A stretch of DNA of 64,000 bases. It comes from Dasyornis broadbenti. Lineage: Eukaryota > Chordata > Aves > Passeriformes > Dasyornithidae. Position numbers and translations under genes: made by a program. Of this stretch, positions 49,288 through 61,909 are shown one piece after another (the first letter of the stretch is position 1; every line of letters starts with the position of its first letter). The DNA lies in contig VZRN01002993.1 in NCBI GenBank assembly GCA_013397935.1, positions 600,231 through 664,230 on the forward strand. Direction: 5' to 3'. The notes beneath the pieces were generated by a model that did not search any database, was not told the origin of the DNA, and saw nothing but the letters and a program-made list of their open reading frames with translations.

Positions 49288-52200
49288 GAAAGTATTCTTT
49301 GTGCCTCAACAGATGAAATTAATAATTTTGTTTCTGATAAGATAATTGAAACATAGAAATAAATTACAACAATGTGCTTTCAAGCCTTTATTTCTTCATT
49401 TAAGTAATTGACAATTCAGAAGGACACAGACAATAGGGCTGTAGCAGAACAGTGTTACAATTAAAATCGTTTGCTATGAAAAACAATTACAACAGTTGTT
49501 GAAAATCCAGGAATGGTTGATGTTTTGAACAAAACATAATGCATTTTAAGAAAGTATTTGTACTAAAATGAGGTGTTTTGTAGATCTCCTTTTGGAACAA
49601 GGAGAGAGGAGAATCCTTGTGCTGGTACAGGATCTGTAGGAGCATTTTATCTCACTGAGAAAATAATTTTCTCATCAACAAGTACACCTGTCACTCACCT
49701 TTCTGAATTTTCATTCTTACAGCCTAAAACCCACCAGAACAAATTTTTTTTTTGCTTGTTTGTTTTCGTTTTACACTTTTGTTTCTAGTGGTTTAGGTTT
49801 CTCTTTCAGTAATTTAACCTGTAAAGCATTACATTGATTTCTCCCATGCTTTTTTTTTGTATGCAGTTCTCTAAGATGGCAGGCACATCCAGTAAATCAT
49901 TCCCTCAGTTCTAAATGACTTGGACACACACGTTCCAGTGTCTTGAGTTGATGCAAAGATGAAATGGAGGTACTGGTTAATCTTGTTCCCAAGGAGTAGC
50001 TGTTACTTTTAATCATGCCAGATAGGCCCATACCTCAGAAATAGCTCCCAGTGGCTGCTGGATGCAAGGCAGTAACCATTCATTAACTATTAAATGTGCT
50101 TCACTGACATTCACAGCGAAATCTTCTGGCTTCTGTTCTAAAGCAGAAGCTGGGAATGGGGAAGTTCCAAGTGTTTGGCTCATGTATAAGCAAAACAATC
50201 TTGATTAAAAGACGAAGATGAGGTTGGCCACAACTCAATGTTGTGGCAAATAGAGTTGTGTCAGCACAAGTTCCCTATGATGAACACTGGCAGCAGTAAT
50301 TTGAAAAGTGTATGCTTGTATTTTATCTATTAAAGAGTTGGGGAACCTGTGGAAATACAAGGTTTCTTTCAAGAAACTTGAATTAGAGAGCGGAGAAATT
50401 ATGAGACCTAGTTTTGGTGGTCTTGTATAAGGACCAAACAGAAATATTTTTGTAGTAGTAATAGTCTGAGTGCTTGGTATGACACTTGACAACTGATGTG
50501 TAGTTTGCATTCATTTCAGCATTTCTCATCTATAATCAAAGGCAAAGACACAAATCTTCAGATATGCTTTAGGAGATAATCATGTTTTTCAAGCATTGCA
50601 AAGCCACTAATTAAGTGAGGCATTAAGAGGTCCTTTCATGCAATATACCACTGAACTGCATAAAAGACAAAGTCTAGTTGGTGTGCATGTCTCATGACAA
50701 TTTTCTTTCATATACTGCCACTGCTCTGCAAGATCCTTTAATTTAGAACTGTTGGAAATGCTGACCATAGGGCAGACCACTGCTGTCACCACATTGCCAA
50801 GAGGAGTGCTCATCTGGAGCACTTTGAGCAGCAGGGCTTGCATTTCTTAAAATAGGTTTTTCTTAGTTTGATACCAACCTCCATCAAAAGTATCATTCCT
50901 CATATAGGTATGAGTGAGCCATAACTCCTTGGCTTTATAACCCTTAGGGAAATGGCAGAATCTTCCTTTTGAAAGGTCAATGTTATTGTACTCTCCAGAG
51001 AATTAGAGGACCAGGGGTTTTGATTACAGCTAGGAAATCCTGAGTTGCAGCCTTCTGTTTGTGTTTCTAACTGACAGCTATGCTATCTCCAAGCCAGGCA
51101 AGGATGATCTGATATCCTTTAACAAAATGTGACAGCCTGCCAAACCCATAAAAGCCAATGAAAAATTCAATAAGGCCCATGAAAATGCAAATGTTTGTGT
51201 AACTCGGGAGGCTGCATTGCCCCTAACCCCTTTGCATGGCATACCTGTTCTGTGAAAGCAAAATGTTATTTGCAGTGCATTAGAACTGGTGCACTGCACA
51301 GATGCATAAAAGGTTGATAGATTCTTAAGGTGAGATGTTTGGTTTTAGTGACAGCAATAATTTAGATAAGGTTGTAATCTATTAATCTTTGTACATACAG
51401 CAAAGAGCTCTCTTAGAAAAAGTAATAGGTTAAATTTATTTTCATTGTTTTCCTATAATAAAATAAGTGTGCTCTCCATCACTTGTGCTTTTGAGTTATA
51501 TAAATAGGAAAGTTATTGGAAAATAGCTCAGAAAAATATAACTTCCACTTAGGGACTGATGAGGTAAATAAGATATTCCAGCTGGTGATTACAGCTTTAA
51601 CTAGCTGAGTGAATCCCCTAGCTATTAAATGATAAACCAGGTCCTGCAAACCAAAATCATTTCAGAATTACCTACACAATGTGCTAAGTACCAGTGTAAC
51701 ATAATCTTTTAGGTAATTTTGAATGTCTATTAGTCTTTACTATCTAGTCCTGCCTTTTACTAACCTCTTCCTCTATTTCATTTCCCATTGATTACTAAGG
51801 TTGAAACTTATCCTTCTAAGAACAGAAGCAAAATAAGGCTTTCCATGAGGAATTTCCTGTATCTAGGAAAGAATGAATTTAGACCAAGTGTCCCAGACTG
51901 CTACTGAGCCTGTAGACAGAAAGGCCAGTTTCTTTGCAATAACCCTGTATTTCTTAATCCAGCACTTTCACACTTCATTGGTGCTTTCCCAGCATGTATT
52001 ACCAGCCTCTACCCCAGTTCCAGATAGTACCAGAGATGAACAAAGCCCTTTTTTTACAGCATGTCATCTACAGCTGCATGTGGGAAGGTTTTATCATGCA
52101 GAAAATTCACTGTGAGCATTCCCCCATGTGAGAATAACTCAGTCTCTGTGAATTGAGTTTACTTGGTAGGCAGTGGGATTTTCAATTTCCCATCAAATTT

Positions 52201-53980
52201 TAAAAATACAAAAATATTAAACCTGGACATTTTTAAAATAAACTTTGGATGCCAGCATTTGTTTATTTAAAGGTGTCTGTAGTATCCAATATAGGGCTAC
52301 TAACTGTGTTGCAAATTCTCTATACTGGATCTGCAAAAGTATAAATATTCTTAAAGACTTTTGAAAGTGACTGTGCTGTAGAAAATTTTGGATGCTCTTA
52401 AAAATCTTGTGTTTGTCTGTTAAGAGTTACTAATAAATTTTACCTTTTTTAAAAAAAAATGTAATGAATATGTCAGTGATTGCCTGATGTCATGGTGTAT
52501 TTCTCTACCTGGTTATCATGGAGAGAAATAGTAGTTCCTTCTGCTGCAAGAATTGGAAATTGCTCAATAGATCTTGTGTGTAGGAACAAATTCTACCTTT
52601 TGATATAGTGTAATCTTAGGGTGGAGGAATCTTTTGAGGAAAAAAACCTCTGTTCTCCATGCAGTGGTAGGTGCAATGGCTCTTTTCTCATGTCATACTG
52701 AAGGCAGTGTTGCAGTTCATTAGACTGTCAATCAGATTAAAAATATCATTAATAAAGCAGATTATTATAATAAAATCAGTAGTAAAGTTTAGGTCACAAT
52801 TTGCTTCTGTGTTTGATTTTCTGGTCCAGAAGAGGGTACAGTGGTGCAAGTCAGTCAAAATCTTTTGGAGGTGTCAAATGCAAATGCGGGAGGATAAGAC
52901 AGATTTCAGGAGGCGTAGGAGAGCTCAGATTCAATCCCTATTTGTCTCTGCTCTGAGCAATCTATCAAGATTTCAAGCTGCTTCTTCTTTTCCCGAGGTA
53001 GCAATAAGAACTGTTTTCCCTTCTAGCCAACAGGACCCTAGTTTAGAGTATAATGGGTACATGGGTGATAAATCCTAATACAGATTATTCCAGAAACCAT
53101 AAAAGAATTTGCTATTGGTAAAAGCATCTAGCTGTGGAAAAATAGGAGTAGCAATAGTTTAGATTACAGCCTGTGTCCCTCTTCAAAGCAGATCTCTGAT
53201 GTGGATGTGGTAGATTATGGCAAGTCTCAGAGGGCTGAAAGAGGTTTCAAGCTCAGCAGAATCTACTTTCCACCACTTAATTTTTTTTAGTTACAGAGGT
53301 GTTTGAATACTGTTGATTTCCTCAGTAACCATGTTTGAGATGCAGATTTTCAGTATTGGTTGCCTTCCAAGTGACACAGCTGGTGAAATCTATCTTTCTG
53401 CTGTTCTCTCTGTGGTGCTGTTAAGTGGCATGCTTTTTTTCTTCCAGCATTTGCCTGATTGATATCCCCATCAATTACCTGAACACACTGCATGAGTGAA
53501 AGTGAGGGAGCAGGCTGACTGATACTTCGTATGGATAATAAATCCCAAAACACATCTGAATGAGACCGAGGTTTTTCTGTGTTTGAGGGCTTCATGCAAT
53601 GAAGGAGGAGAGTGAGCAGATGAAAAATACCTGCTAAAGTCTTCTCTTTCTCGCTGTAATGGTTTAGATTCTCAGTTCAGGAGGGGTGGGCCTGAGAAGT
53701 TAACTTCTTGTGATGACCTGGTACTAAGGACCTCAGCTCTGGGGTTAAGAAAACTCTATTGTTCTTGTCTTAGTTTCCTACACTACACCTTGGGGGAAAA
53801 AGTGATCAGCTATAATAGGGCAAACAATGTAAATTTTCTTCACTTGTTCAAGTAAATTTTGCCACTCCATGGAATTATTTATTTGGGTTTCATTGTGGAT
53901 GAGTATGACACACATCATGACATAAGCCCTAAAGTAACTTTTAAAATGACATTCAGGACAACTGTCTTGACAAACAAAGC

Positions 53981-54007
53981 TTTTTTTTTTTTTGCTTTTT
54001 TTTTTTT
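53981..54007. repeat. T13-GC-T12 homopolymer pair
   Basis: T runs at 53981-53993 and 53996-54007, separated only by GC. Confidence 0.85.
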
Positions 54008-55265
54008 CTCCATTATATTAGCATATTTTGCTCAAACATGAAGCAAACTTATGGACAAATCTGAATTGTCACGTGCTTCATGGATCATGACAGCAAGGCT
54101 GTTTCATTTCCCATCCATACTCATGATCATATATATTAAAATAAATTACACCACAATTTTTCATGTTAACCTCGTCACTTTTTAAAAACAATATACATTT
54201 AATACTTGAAGTAAGAAAGGAACAAAACAAATATAACTATTTTTTTTTCACACACAAACATGTACATATGAACTACATGTGCTTGCAAACAGATTTCAGT
54301 AAGTGTGATGATATTTTAATATATCTGCACTATGGCATTCCCTCCACAAGTAATGAGAGACTTGTTATCGTGTGTACTTGCTCAAAAGCCAACTTCCTAC
54401 TATATGGCTGTAAGCTCAACAGATCAGTGTTATAATTTACTTCCTACTTATACAGTGCCCAGTGTAATGAAGCCAAACTGTTGTTTGCTTTTAGTATCAA
54501 AACGGCATAAATGAATTCATTAAGAAGCAATATTTTGTTTTCTGAAAGATCAAAATTACTAATGTGTGTACAAGTTGACAACCATCTTCATAGACGCCTA
54601 CGCAGCTGCTTATGCACAATGCTTTAAAGCCACTGTTTTTGGCTCAAGTGTGAGGAGGTGATGTTGTTGACTTGCAAATGCCATGAGCAGAAATAGGCAG
54701 ACATCTTTAAGGTTACAGAATCCCACTTGCCTTTTTTTCTTTTCTCCCCAGAATGTATATTTTCATGTTCTGCATCTCAACTAGCAGTGTAAATATTAAA
54801 GCAATGCAGAATAAAAGGTATGCCACAAGATGAGAAACAATTAAAACATATGTTCTGCTTATTTTCCACTATAGCTTGCTTAGTAGAAAGCAAAAAACCT
54901 AGATTCATTTATCCAATTTCTAGTGTAACCAGGAACAACAGAATGGTGTCAAGAGGATTTCTTCTGATTTATATTGCCTAACTACAGTAGCAAATCTGTT
55001 TTCAGTCTATTCAACACTTCTGCTTCATGACAATTTTGGTACAGTTGAATAAATGCAAATAAATTATGAGGCAAAAGTCTGTTCTTTTGTACTTTTCTAT
55101 AACCTCTTTTAATATGAAAGATAAAGAATCCTTCAGTTTAAGTTGAAATAACATAGAGCATTTTCTTGATTATGCCAGCTCTTCCCTCATTCTGCTGATG
55201 CTATAAGTACAGATTTTTATTTCTAGCTGGCCTTATACCCAACCACCTGCTTCTAGTTAAAAAGA

Positions 55266-55297
55266 AAAATAAAACAAAACAAAACAAAACAAAAAAC
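55266..55297. repeat. (AAAAC)n microsatellite
   Basis: About five AAAAC units with an A-rich lead-in. Confidence 0.9.
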
Positions 55298-57137
55298 TGC
55301 CCAGTCCCAAAAAAACTCCTGCAAATTGCTTTTAGCATGTAGCTATCTCAGTGGCAAGACTCTAACAGAAATTGATTTATTTCATTTGTAGGAGGAGGTT
55401 TACTCAAGCTTTTCCTTTTTCTATTTTTAGTTTTGGCTTGAAGAAAGTTTAAGCTCCTGCTTGGAGATCTAAATTCTAAAAGTCATGTGAACATTCAGTG
55501 AAACTTAACCAAATCCAGACATCTTCTTTTGGCATCACAGTCATTTGAAACTGAGAAAGGAATTGAGTAGAGCTAGGAGACAGACAAAAGGAGCATGTGT
55601 ACTCAACTAATGGTGATTCTTCTAAGCTGCCAAGGAAAATTGAGTTTTTAATTCTTATTACAGATAAAGAGAACAGGGCATCCAAATCGCTTGGTTAACT
55701 TGAAAAATCGCATTCATTTCTTGAGACATTCTACAGCAATCAGGCCCTTTGACTTTTCCAAAGATGTTCTTTAAACTGCTTCAGACACAATTAAGTTTTA
55801 AATTACTGGCTGAGAGCTTTTTAGTTCTTCTTTCCTGGTTCTTTTTAGCACAAAGAGCAATCAATCACACAGGATATTGAAAGAAGGTCAGACAGCATGT
55901 ACCCAGTGTTTTCCCACTTGTTGTCTTATGGCAAAACCATGCAACTGCAGCAGACTGAGACTTCTAAGAAAATGCTGCTGTGCTGTTTATTTTATCTGAG
56001 AAGATCAGAGTTGCAGTTCAGCAAGGAGGGACAACTTGACCATGTTTTTTTTCCCTACTACTCCATGTCAATCCATATGGTGAACTGAAAGGATAGGAAT
56101 GGACAAAGCAGTCATCATGCCAGACCCAGGTAGGCTAGGACCATTCAATGGAAAAAGATAATTAGCAAACTGGTCAGAAGAGGCTTGCTCTTCCTCACTT
56201 CTTGCTGGATGTTTCACTGCTGTGAATGGAGGTAGAACAGACTGTAGCTTATTACACAAATGTTGCCTTCTTTGAAGAAAAATGGGTAAGAATTGTGCAT
56301 TTTATTACTGGCTAATGGACTATTATTTTCACAGGATGCAGCTCTGGATGAGACAAAATAACTGTATGGCTACGGTTTCTTGTCTATCTTTGCTGAAACT
56401 GCTGTCATCCTGGGGCAGCCAGAAGCTGCTTGCTCTACTGGATTTCCAGCCAACCCTTTGTGTTTTCATGGATTAAATACAGATTTCTGGCATTCACACA
56501 TCCTGAAAGTTTTTCTGGAAAAGTCTAAGGTCAAAAACAGATAGCCAAGCATGGTGTAGGAAAGTCTGTTTCACATCTTTGATGTGATTCAGTTGCAACA
56601 TGGCCTACATACCTCAGTTATCTCCTCATTAGATTTTTTTCTCTTACAAGGTCTAGATAACATTTTCCATTATATATTAACACTGACTTCTTACTGTGTC
56701 TCATCTACCTAAATTACAATTTGTCTGCTGAGGATGTAATGTGTAATATTTCTTAATTTTCTTCATGGTGTTATAATTGTTTTTCTCATAGGTGATGCAA
56801 TATCTAGATCAAAGGAATAAGGAAAAAAAAAGATAGCTACCATTCACGTAAACAAAGGAAACCTTGAATGGCAGTGTGACAGCAAAGTCAACTTAAAAAA
56901 AAGCTTAGTTAAAAAATATCCAGTGACATCAGCAGTTCTCTAGTGGCCTTGGAGTCTCCTGTTCAGTTGCAACTGGAGCTGTTGCCCCTGCTAGTGCTAG
57001 AAGTATGTGTGAATGCATAATGAGGTTGGGTACAGAGCGTGAAGCAGCCTCCCAGTCTGAATCTAACTGAAGTTACATTTTTGTGGATAAAGCCTTTCTG
57101 AAAAGAAAGTGGCAAAGTCAAGAAAAAAGAAGATACC

Positions 57138-57178
57138 AAAAAAAAAAAAAAACAAAAAAAAAAAAAAAAAAAAAAAAA
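57138..57178. repeat. A15-C-A25 homopolymer block
   Basis: A runs at 57138-57152 and 57154-57178 split by one C. No transcript-like sequence or AATAAA was recognised upstream, so it is listed as simple repeat, not a retrocopy tail. It lies about 150 bp before a CR1 fragment but is not part of it. Confidence 0.9.
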
Positions 57179-57330
57179 GAGAACCACCGCAAAACTTAAA
57201 AATAAGGCTGAGGTGGGGTGCTGTTTAGGCTTAATCCACCCTTTAATCATTGCAAAAACTCTTTTCTGTACAGATTGCTTAGGTGTTCTCTTTAACTCAC
57301 TTATGGAAAGTTTAACTTGGTTGGGAAAAT

Positions 57331-58378
57331 GGCTGGGTTAAAAACTGTCTGATGGCCCAGCCCAGAGAGTGGTGTATATTGGTGTCTGGTCACTAATGGT
57401 GTTCCCAGGGCTCGGGATTGGGCCTAATCCTGTCTAATATCTTTGTCAATGACCTGCAGTGCACCCCCAGTCAGTTTGCAGGTGACACCAAGTTGGGTGG
57501 GAGTGTTGACCTGCTGGAGGGCAGGAAGGCTCTGCAGAGGGATCGGGACCGGCTGGATCAATGGGCCAAGGCCAATGGTGTGTGGTTCAACAAGGCCAAC
57601 TGCTGGGTCCTGCCCTTGGGTCATAACAACCCCATGCAGGCTGGGGGCAGAGTCGCTGGAAAGAGGCCCAGCACAAAAGGGCCAGGGAGTGCTGCTCGAT
57701 AGCCACTGACCATTAGCCTATGTGTGCCCAGGTGGCCAAGAAGGCCAGTGGTATCATGGCCTGTCTCAGCAACAGCATGGCCAGCAGAACCAGGGCAGGC
57801 GTTGTCCCTCTGTACTCAGCACTGGTGTGGTCACACCTCAAGTCCTGTGTCCAGTTCTGAGTCCCTTAAGTCAGGAAACACACTGTGGTGCTGGAGCGTG
57901 CCCACAGAATGGAGACAGAACTGGTGGAGTGTGTATAGAGTAAGTCCTATGAGGAGCAGCTGAGGAAACTGGGGGTGCTTAGTCTGGAGAAAAGGAGAAC
58001 TCAGGGGAGTTTCCCGGGCTCAGGTGAACCTTATCACTCTCTGCACCTCCCTGAAGGGCGGCTGTAGCCAGGTGAAGGTCTGCCTCTTCTCCCAGGCAAT
58101 CAGTGACAGGAGGAGAGGACATAGCCCCAGGCTGCACCAGGGGAGGTTCAGGTTGGATATAAGGAAGAATGTCTTCACTGAAAGGGTGGTTAAACATCAG
58201 AATGAATTGCCCAGGGTGGTGGTGGAGTCACTACCTATGCAGATATTCAGTAAATGACTGGGTGTGGCACTTAGTATTGTGGTCTAGTTGTCTAGGTGGT
58301 GATCAGTCAAAGGTTGGATTTAATGATCTTGAAGGTCTTTTTCAACCTAAATGATTCCGTGATTCACTGTGATTCTGT
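57331..58378 (+). mobile_element. CR1 LINE 3' fragment with intact terminal repeats
   Basis: About 1.05 kb of plus-orientation CR1: GGCTGGGTTAAAAACTGTCT, GGTGTTCCCAGGGCTCGGGA, then the RT palm region (QFAGDTKLGG, where the first catalytic Asp is replaced by Gly), GTGGCCAAGAAGGCCAGTGG, CTTAGTCTGGAGAAAAGGAG, CAGGTTGGATATAAGGAAGA, GGTCTTTTTCAACCTAAATG and terminal octamers ending GATTCTGTAA. The segment from about 57486 is nearly identical to 17288 onward in the other CR1 copy. Frame is lost several times, so it is dead. 5' truncation at 57331 is typical. Confidence 0.95.
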
Positions 58379-60929
58379 AAATACTTGTACATTCATCTAT
58401 TCTGATCTTCATACTGATCTGTGCAAGTGTACTTTAAAATGTGTTTGCAGGAGGCTCAGGCATTGCTTTTGTAGGAGTTATTGACAAGGATATTTTGGTA
58501 CCTGTTTTCTCAAGCTGCTTTGCTGGTTCTGACATTTTCAGGTTTCTCCTTTTCTGCAGAACAATTGCTGCTCTTCAGAGTTTTGTTGCACTGACTGCCA
58601 GGTAAATTCATGCTAGTGTCAGCATGGGGACCAGCCGGTATACAAGTCAGAGGTAGGTTAAAACCTTTGATTCCTCTTTTAGTGCCAGGTATGCACTATC
58701 CACCTGTTTCTGAATATATAATAGGGGAGCCATGTGGGTCAGATGCCTCCTCACATCCCAGTCCTTTTTCTCCCCTGCAGTAAAATAAACTGTAGTGTGT
58801 CTCCTCGATCTCTAGAAGAGAAGTGACTCCTTCAAGAGGCCAGAGTAGGCTTTCAGCCACTGTTCTTAAAAGAATTGCCAAAAAGGTGCTTGTCTAGATC
58901 TGACCTTGACACTGTATTTCTTATTCACCCCAAAGAGCCACAGTTAGTATGTGTCCCACAAATACATGAGTAGGAGACTATGTGGAGCAAGACAAAAAGT
59001 GTCTCTGAGTCTTGCTGTCCTCACTTCTGTTAAAAGGTGCCATATGCCTTGTCAAGTCCATGCTGAAATAAGTAGGCTGCAAAAAGTAGAACATTGCTAG
59101 AGGCAGGGAACAAACACTGATTCTGAAAAACCGAATACTGACTGAACTCAAGGCAATACACAGAACGCTGACAGCTCTGCAAGGTGGTGCTCAGCAACAG
59201 CAAGCGGTGATTTCCATCACCAGCACACATTTCACATAGATAACTAAGCACATTTCTGCTCACAAATCCTTGCAGTGCACTAACAATGCAATCACTTCTT
59301 AGAGTCATTCTAAGGGAATAGGGGAATACAGCAACTCATAAGTAATCCTAAATGTACATTTTTTTCTAGGGTGGTGGTTTTTGAGATTTTTTTTTTTATT
59401 ATTGTGTCATTTAATATGAAGAAATCAGCTGTAAATGTCTAGAACTTAGGAGAATTTTTCTTCTAACATTGATTTTAACATTTAACATGAAATGACTGCA
59501 GGGGCAATAGATTACTAGTTGAAAAAAATGACAATTACGAGGGAAAGGCACATGCAAATGTCTTCAAGGGACAGTTCAGAAACATTTTGTTTTATCCCCA
59601 TTTGTTTCTTTAACTGCCCACATTAAGGTACAGTAGAGTTTTGGACTTCAGTGCAGTGGTTATTACATCAACAAAAATAATTTCCCTGGTGTTAAAATTT
59701 AGTCAGGGGTTATTCCATTATATTAATGTTCTACAAATGTCATTGAACAAAGAGTATTCTTATCAAGCGTGTCCATAAATCTCCAACTATCTAGTTCAGA
59801 GCACAAAATTAAAAAGGAAGCAAGAAAACCCAACTCTAAACTTAAAGCCAACTTAAGTAAGAAAATTCTAAGAACCCTTGCAACCTCCTCAGTTTGGCAA
59901 CCCAAAATGAAACAACGATGCAACCAAAGATCAACCACTAAAAAAAGAGATTTTCAAAATTGCCTAGCCTTGGGTCCTGCGGCTAAGTTATGATACATCT
60001 GGGGAGTGCAGCTGGATTTTACAACTTTTGGCACATTACCCTTGATTGGAGTGGGAGATTTTTATCCTACTTTGAAAATCTCTGCCAAAGAATGTGGATA
60101 CTAATTTTAGAAGCACCTGCATTCCATTATAGGTCAGCCTGACTTTGGTTTTAAAATGCTGAAATCTAATGCTAAAATTGAACACAGGTTCTTAAATCAC
60201 ATTAATCTGAATATTCTGTCTTATAATATTTTCATATTCGTCTTGGTTAAACACATATATAGTCATTGTCATCCTTACTCCAGGTTATGCCAATCATTTA
60301 AAAATGGTATTTGCTATCAACCACGTACGACAAACCTATAGCTCATAATTGCTGGAAAACTGAGAGGTGGCTAAACAACTTTGTATCCTGCAATTGCTGA
60401 GAACTTAAAAATTAAAACTGTGGTATTAAAGAATAAAATTTGAGTTCTCAGTCTTTTGAGGATTTCTTTGGAGGTATAAAACAAACAAACAAAAGGTTAC
60501 TTGTACTGAACTAATATTCCACTTCTGTCTTCTCGCCATTAAAAAAGATTCCTAAAATCTGGAAAAACTTGCCCCTCTTGCTCTAAGATACTGCCCCTGA
60601 AAGTAGCATAACCACATTATTATTAAAATGGCATCAAGAATAGCTAAGTAATCTGTTCTTGGAAATTAGCTTTGTGTTTCTGTGTTATCTACAAATATAC
60701 AAGATGAGAATGACAGTGGCTAGAGGTTCATTATATCTGGCAGTATGTTAGCCTTTTTGAGGCTATCATGTTTTGAATGTTATTTTAGTATTATAAATCC
60801 CCATATTATGCATGAACAACTGTAGTTTACTTGGCATTGGAGAAGAGTTCATTCCTAGTAGCAGAGTGTTTGTATTGTTTTAATTCACTTCTATAAATAG
60901 TAAGATGACCAGATTTCCCAAGGAGTCTG
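58379..60929. other. Unique AT-rich intergenic DNA downstream of LINGO2
   Basis: No gene or transposon recognised. Some of it could be 3' UTR if LINGO2 uses a distal poly(A) site. Confidence 0.5.
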
Positions 60930-60946
60930 CAGAATGTATTATGCTC

Positions 60947-60952
60947 TTTATT
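60947..60952 (-). promoter_or_regulatory. Candidate LINGO2 poly(A) signal AATAAA
   Basis: TTTATT on the plus strand reads AATAAA on the minus strand. It is the first canonical hexamer downstream of the LINGO2 stop codon. Function is inferred from position; use of a more distal site further left is possible. Confidence 0.4.
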
Positions 60953-61419
60953 TGGCCCAGTACACATTAACATTTTAACAGTAGCTTTGAAATTAAAATC
61001 AGGGCTAACAAAACAGATTCTCTCTCTTCAAGGTAGAACTCAACTCCTCCATGCCAGCATTGACTAGTGGGTTGCCTTCCCTGTGTGAGAACCAGGGCTG
61101 TATTACAGTAAACTGGTCCAGTGTGATATCACAGATATAAAAAATATTCCATTCTGTATCAAAACTAGGCACATGCCTTATATTTATATGAAGAGTAGAT
61201 CGACAGAGTTGAGCCAATTTGTCCTCAACTATTCAACTCTGGCCTTCTACATGAGGAGAAAAATATGTTATTTCTAATTGGTAACTACAAGAATCTAATT
61301 TGGGTTTGATGGTAGTTAAAAGATGGGTGACATCACACTTGGGTCAGTATTTGTGGATATCTAAAAGCACAACCTCTCATTTGTATTGCTTCAAAATGTA
61401 CACAGTATAGATGTAGATT

Positions 61420-61435
61420 AAAAAAAAAAAAAAAA
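61420..61435. repeat. A16 homopolymer in the probable LINGO2 3' UTR
   Basis: Sixteen A on the plus strand; a U16 tract in the LINGO2 transcript if the UTR extends this far. Confidence 0.85.
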
Positions 61436-61909
61436 CTACCAATTTTTTGTGGTGTTGAACCAACTAGAAGGGAGGATGCAAAGTTTTACCAAATGAGATA
61501 TATGGATACAAATTTCACTGTAGAGTGTGGTTTAGACAAATGTGTCTTTTTCTTTAAGTATGTAAATCCTACACTGTAGGTTTTTTTTTCCTTTTTCCTT
61601 TTGTAGCAGTAGAAAATGTTGAACAATTGTCCATGAGCATGAGCCAGTGGTTCATTGCTGATATCCCCAGAATGCCAATATTTGCAATGCAAACAGTTAG
61701 TACAATTTCCCAGTTCTATGAAAGGCCCTGACACATCTGCCTCAAGGTCTGGAGGCTCTGTTGTATAACCACAAATAGTCTTTCCATTTTCATATAACCT
61801 TTTGATACACTGACAGCTGCATTAAGCTGCTTCTGCCTAGCGATTCCACATGCCAGGCTGTTTTAATTGGTTTTAATGCCACAGAAAAAGCACTGCTAGC
61901 AGAATACCA

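Larger units (their letters stand above)
49001..57330. other. Unique AT-rich intergenic DNA with simple repeats, no gene recognised
   Basis: No gene or transposon recognised. The longest open frame is 135 codons (52671-53078) without motifs. Simple repeats: T-rich 49201-49287, two T runs 53981-54007, AAAAC units 55266-55297 and the poly-A block 57138-57178. Confidence 0.55.
60930..61909 (-). other. LINGO2: Probable LINGO2 3' UTR
   Basis: AT-rich sequence following the LINGO2 stop. The first canonical AATAAA on the minus strand is at 60952-60947, about 960 nt past the stop. Two ATTAAA variants lie only 35-50 nt after the stop (61867-61862 and 61877-61872) and could give a very short UTR. The region contains an A16 run at 61420-61435, which would be a U16 tract in the transcript. 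The end point is inferred only from the poly(A) signal. Confidence 0.45.
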
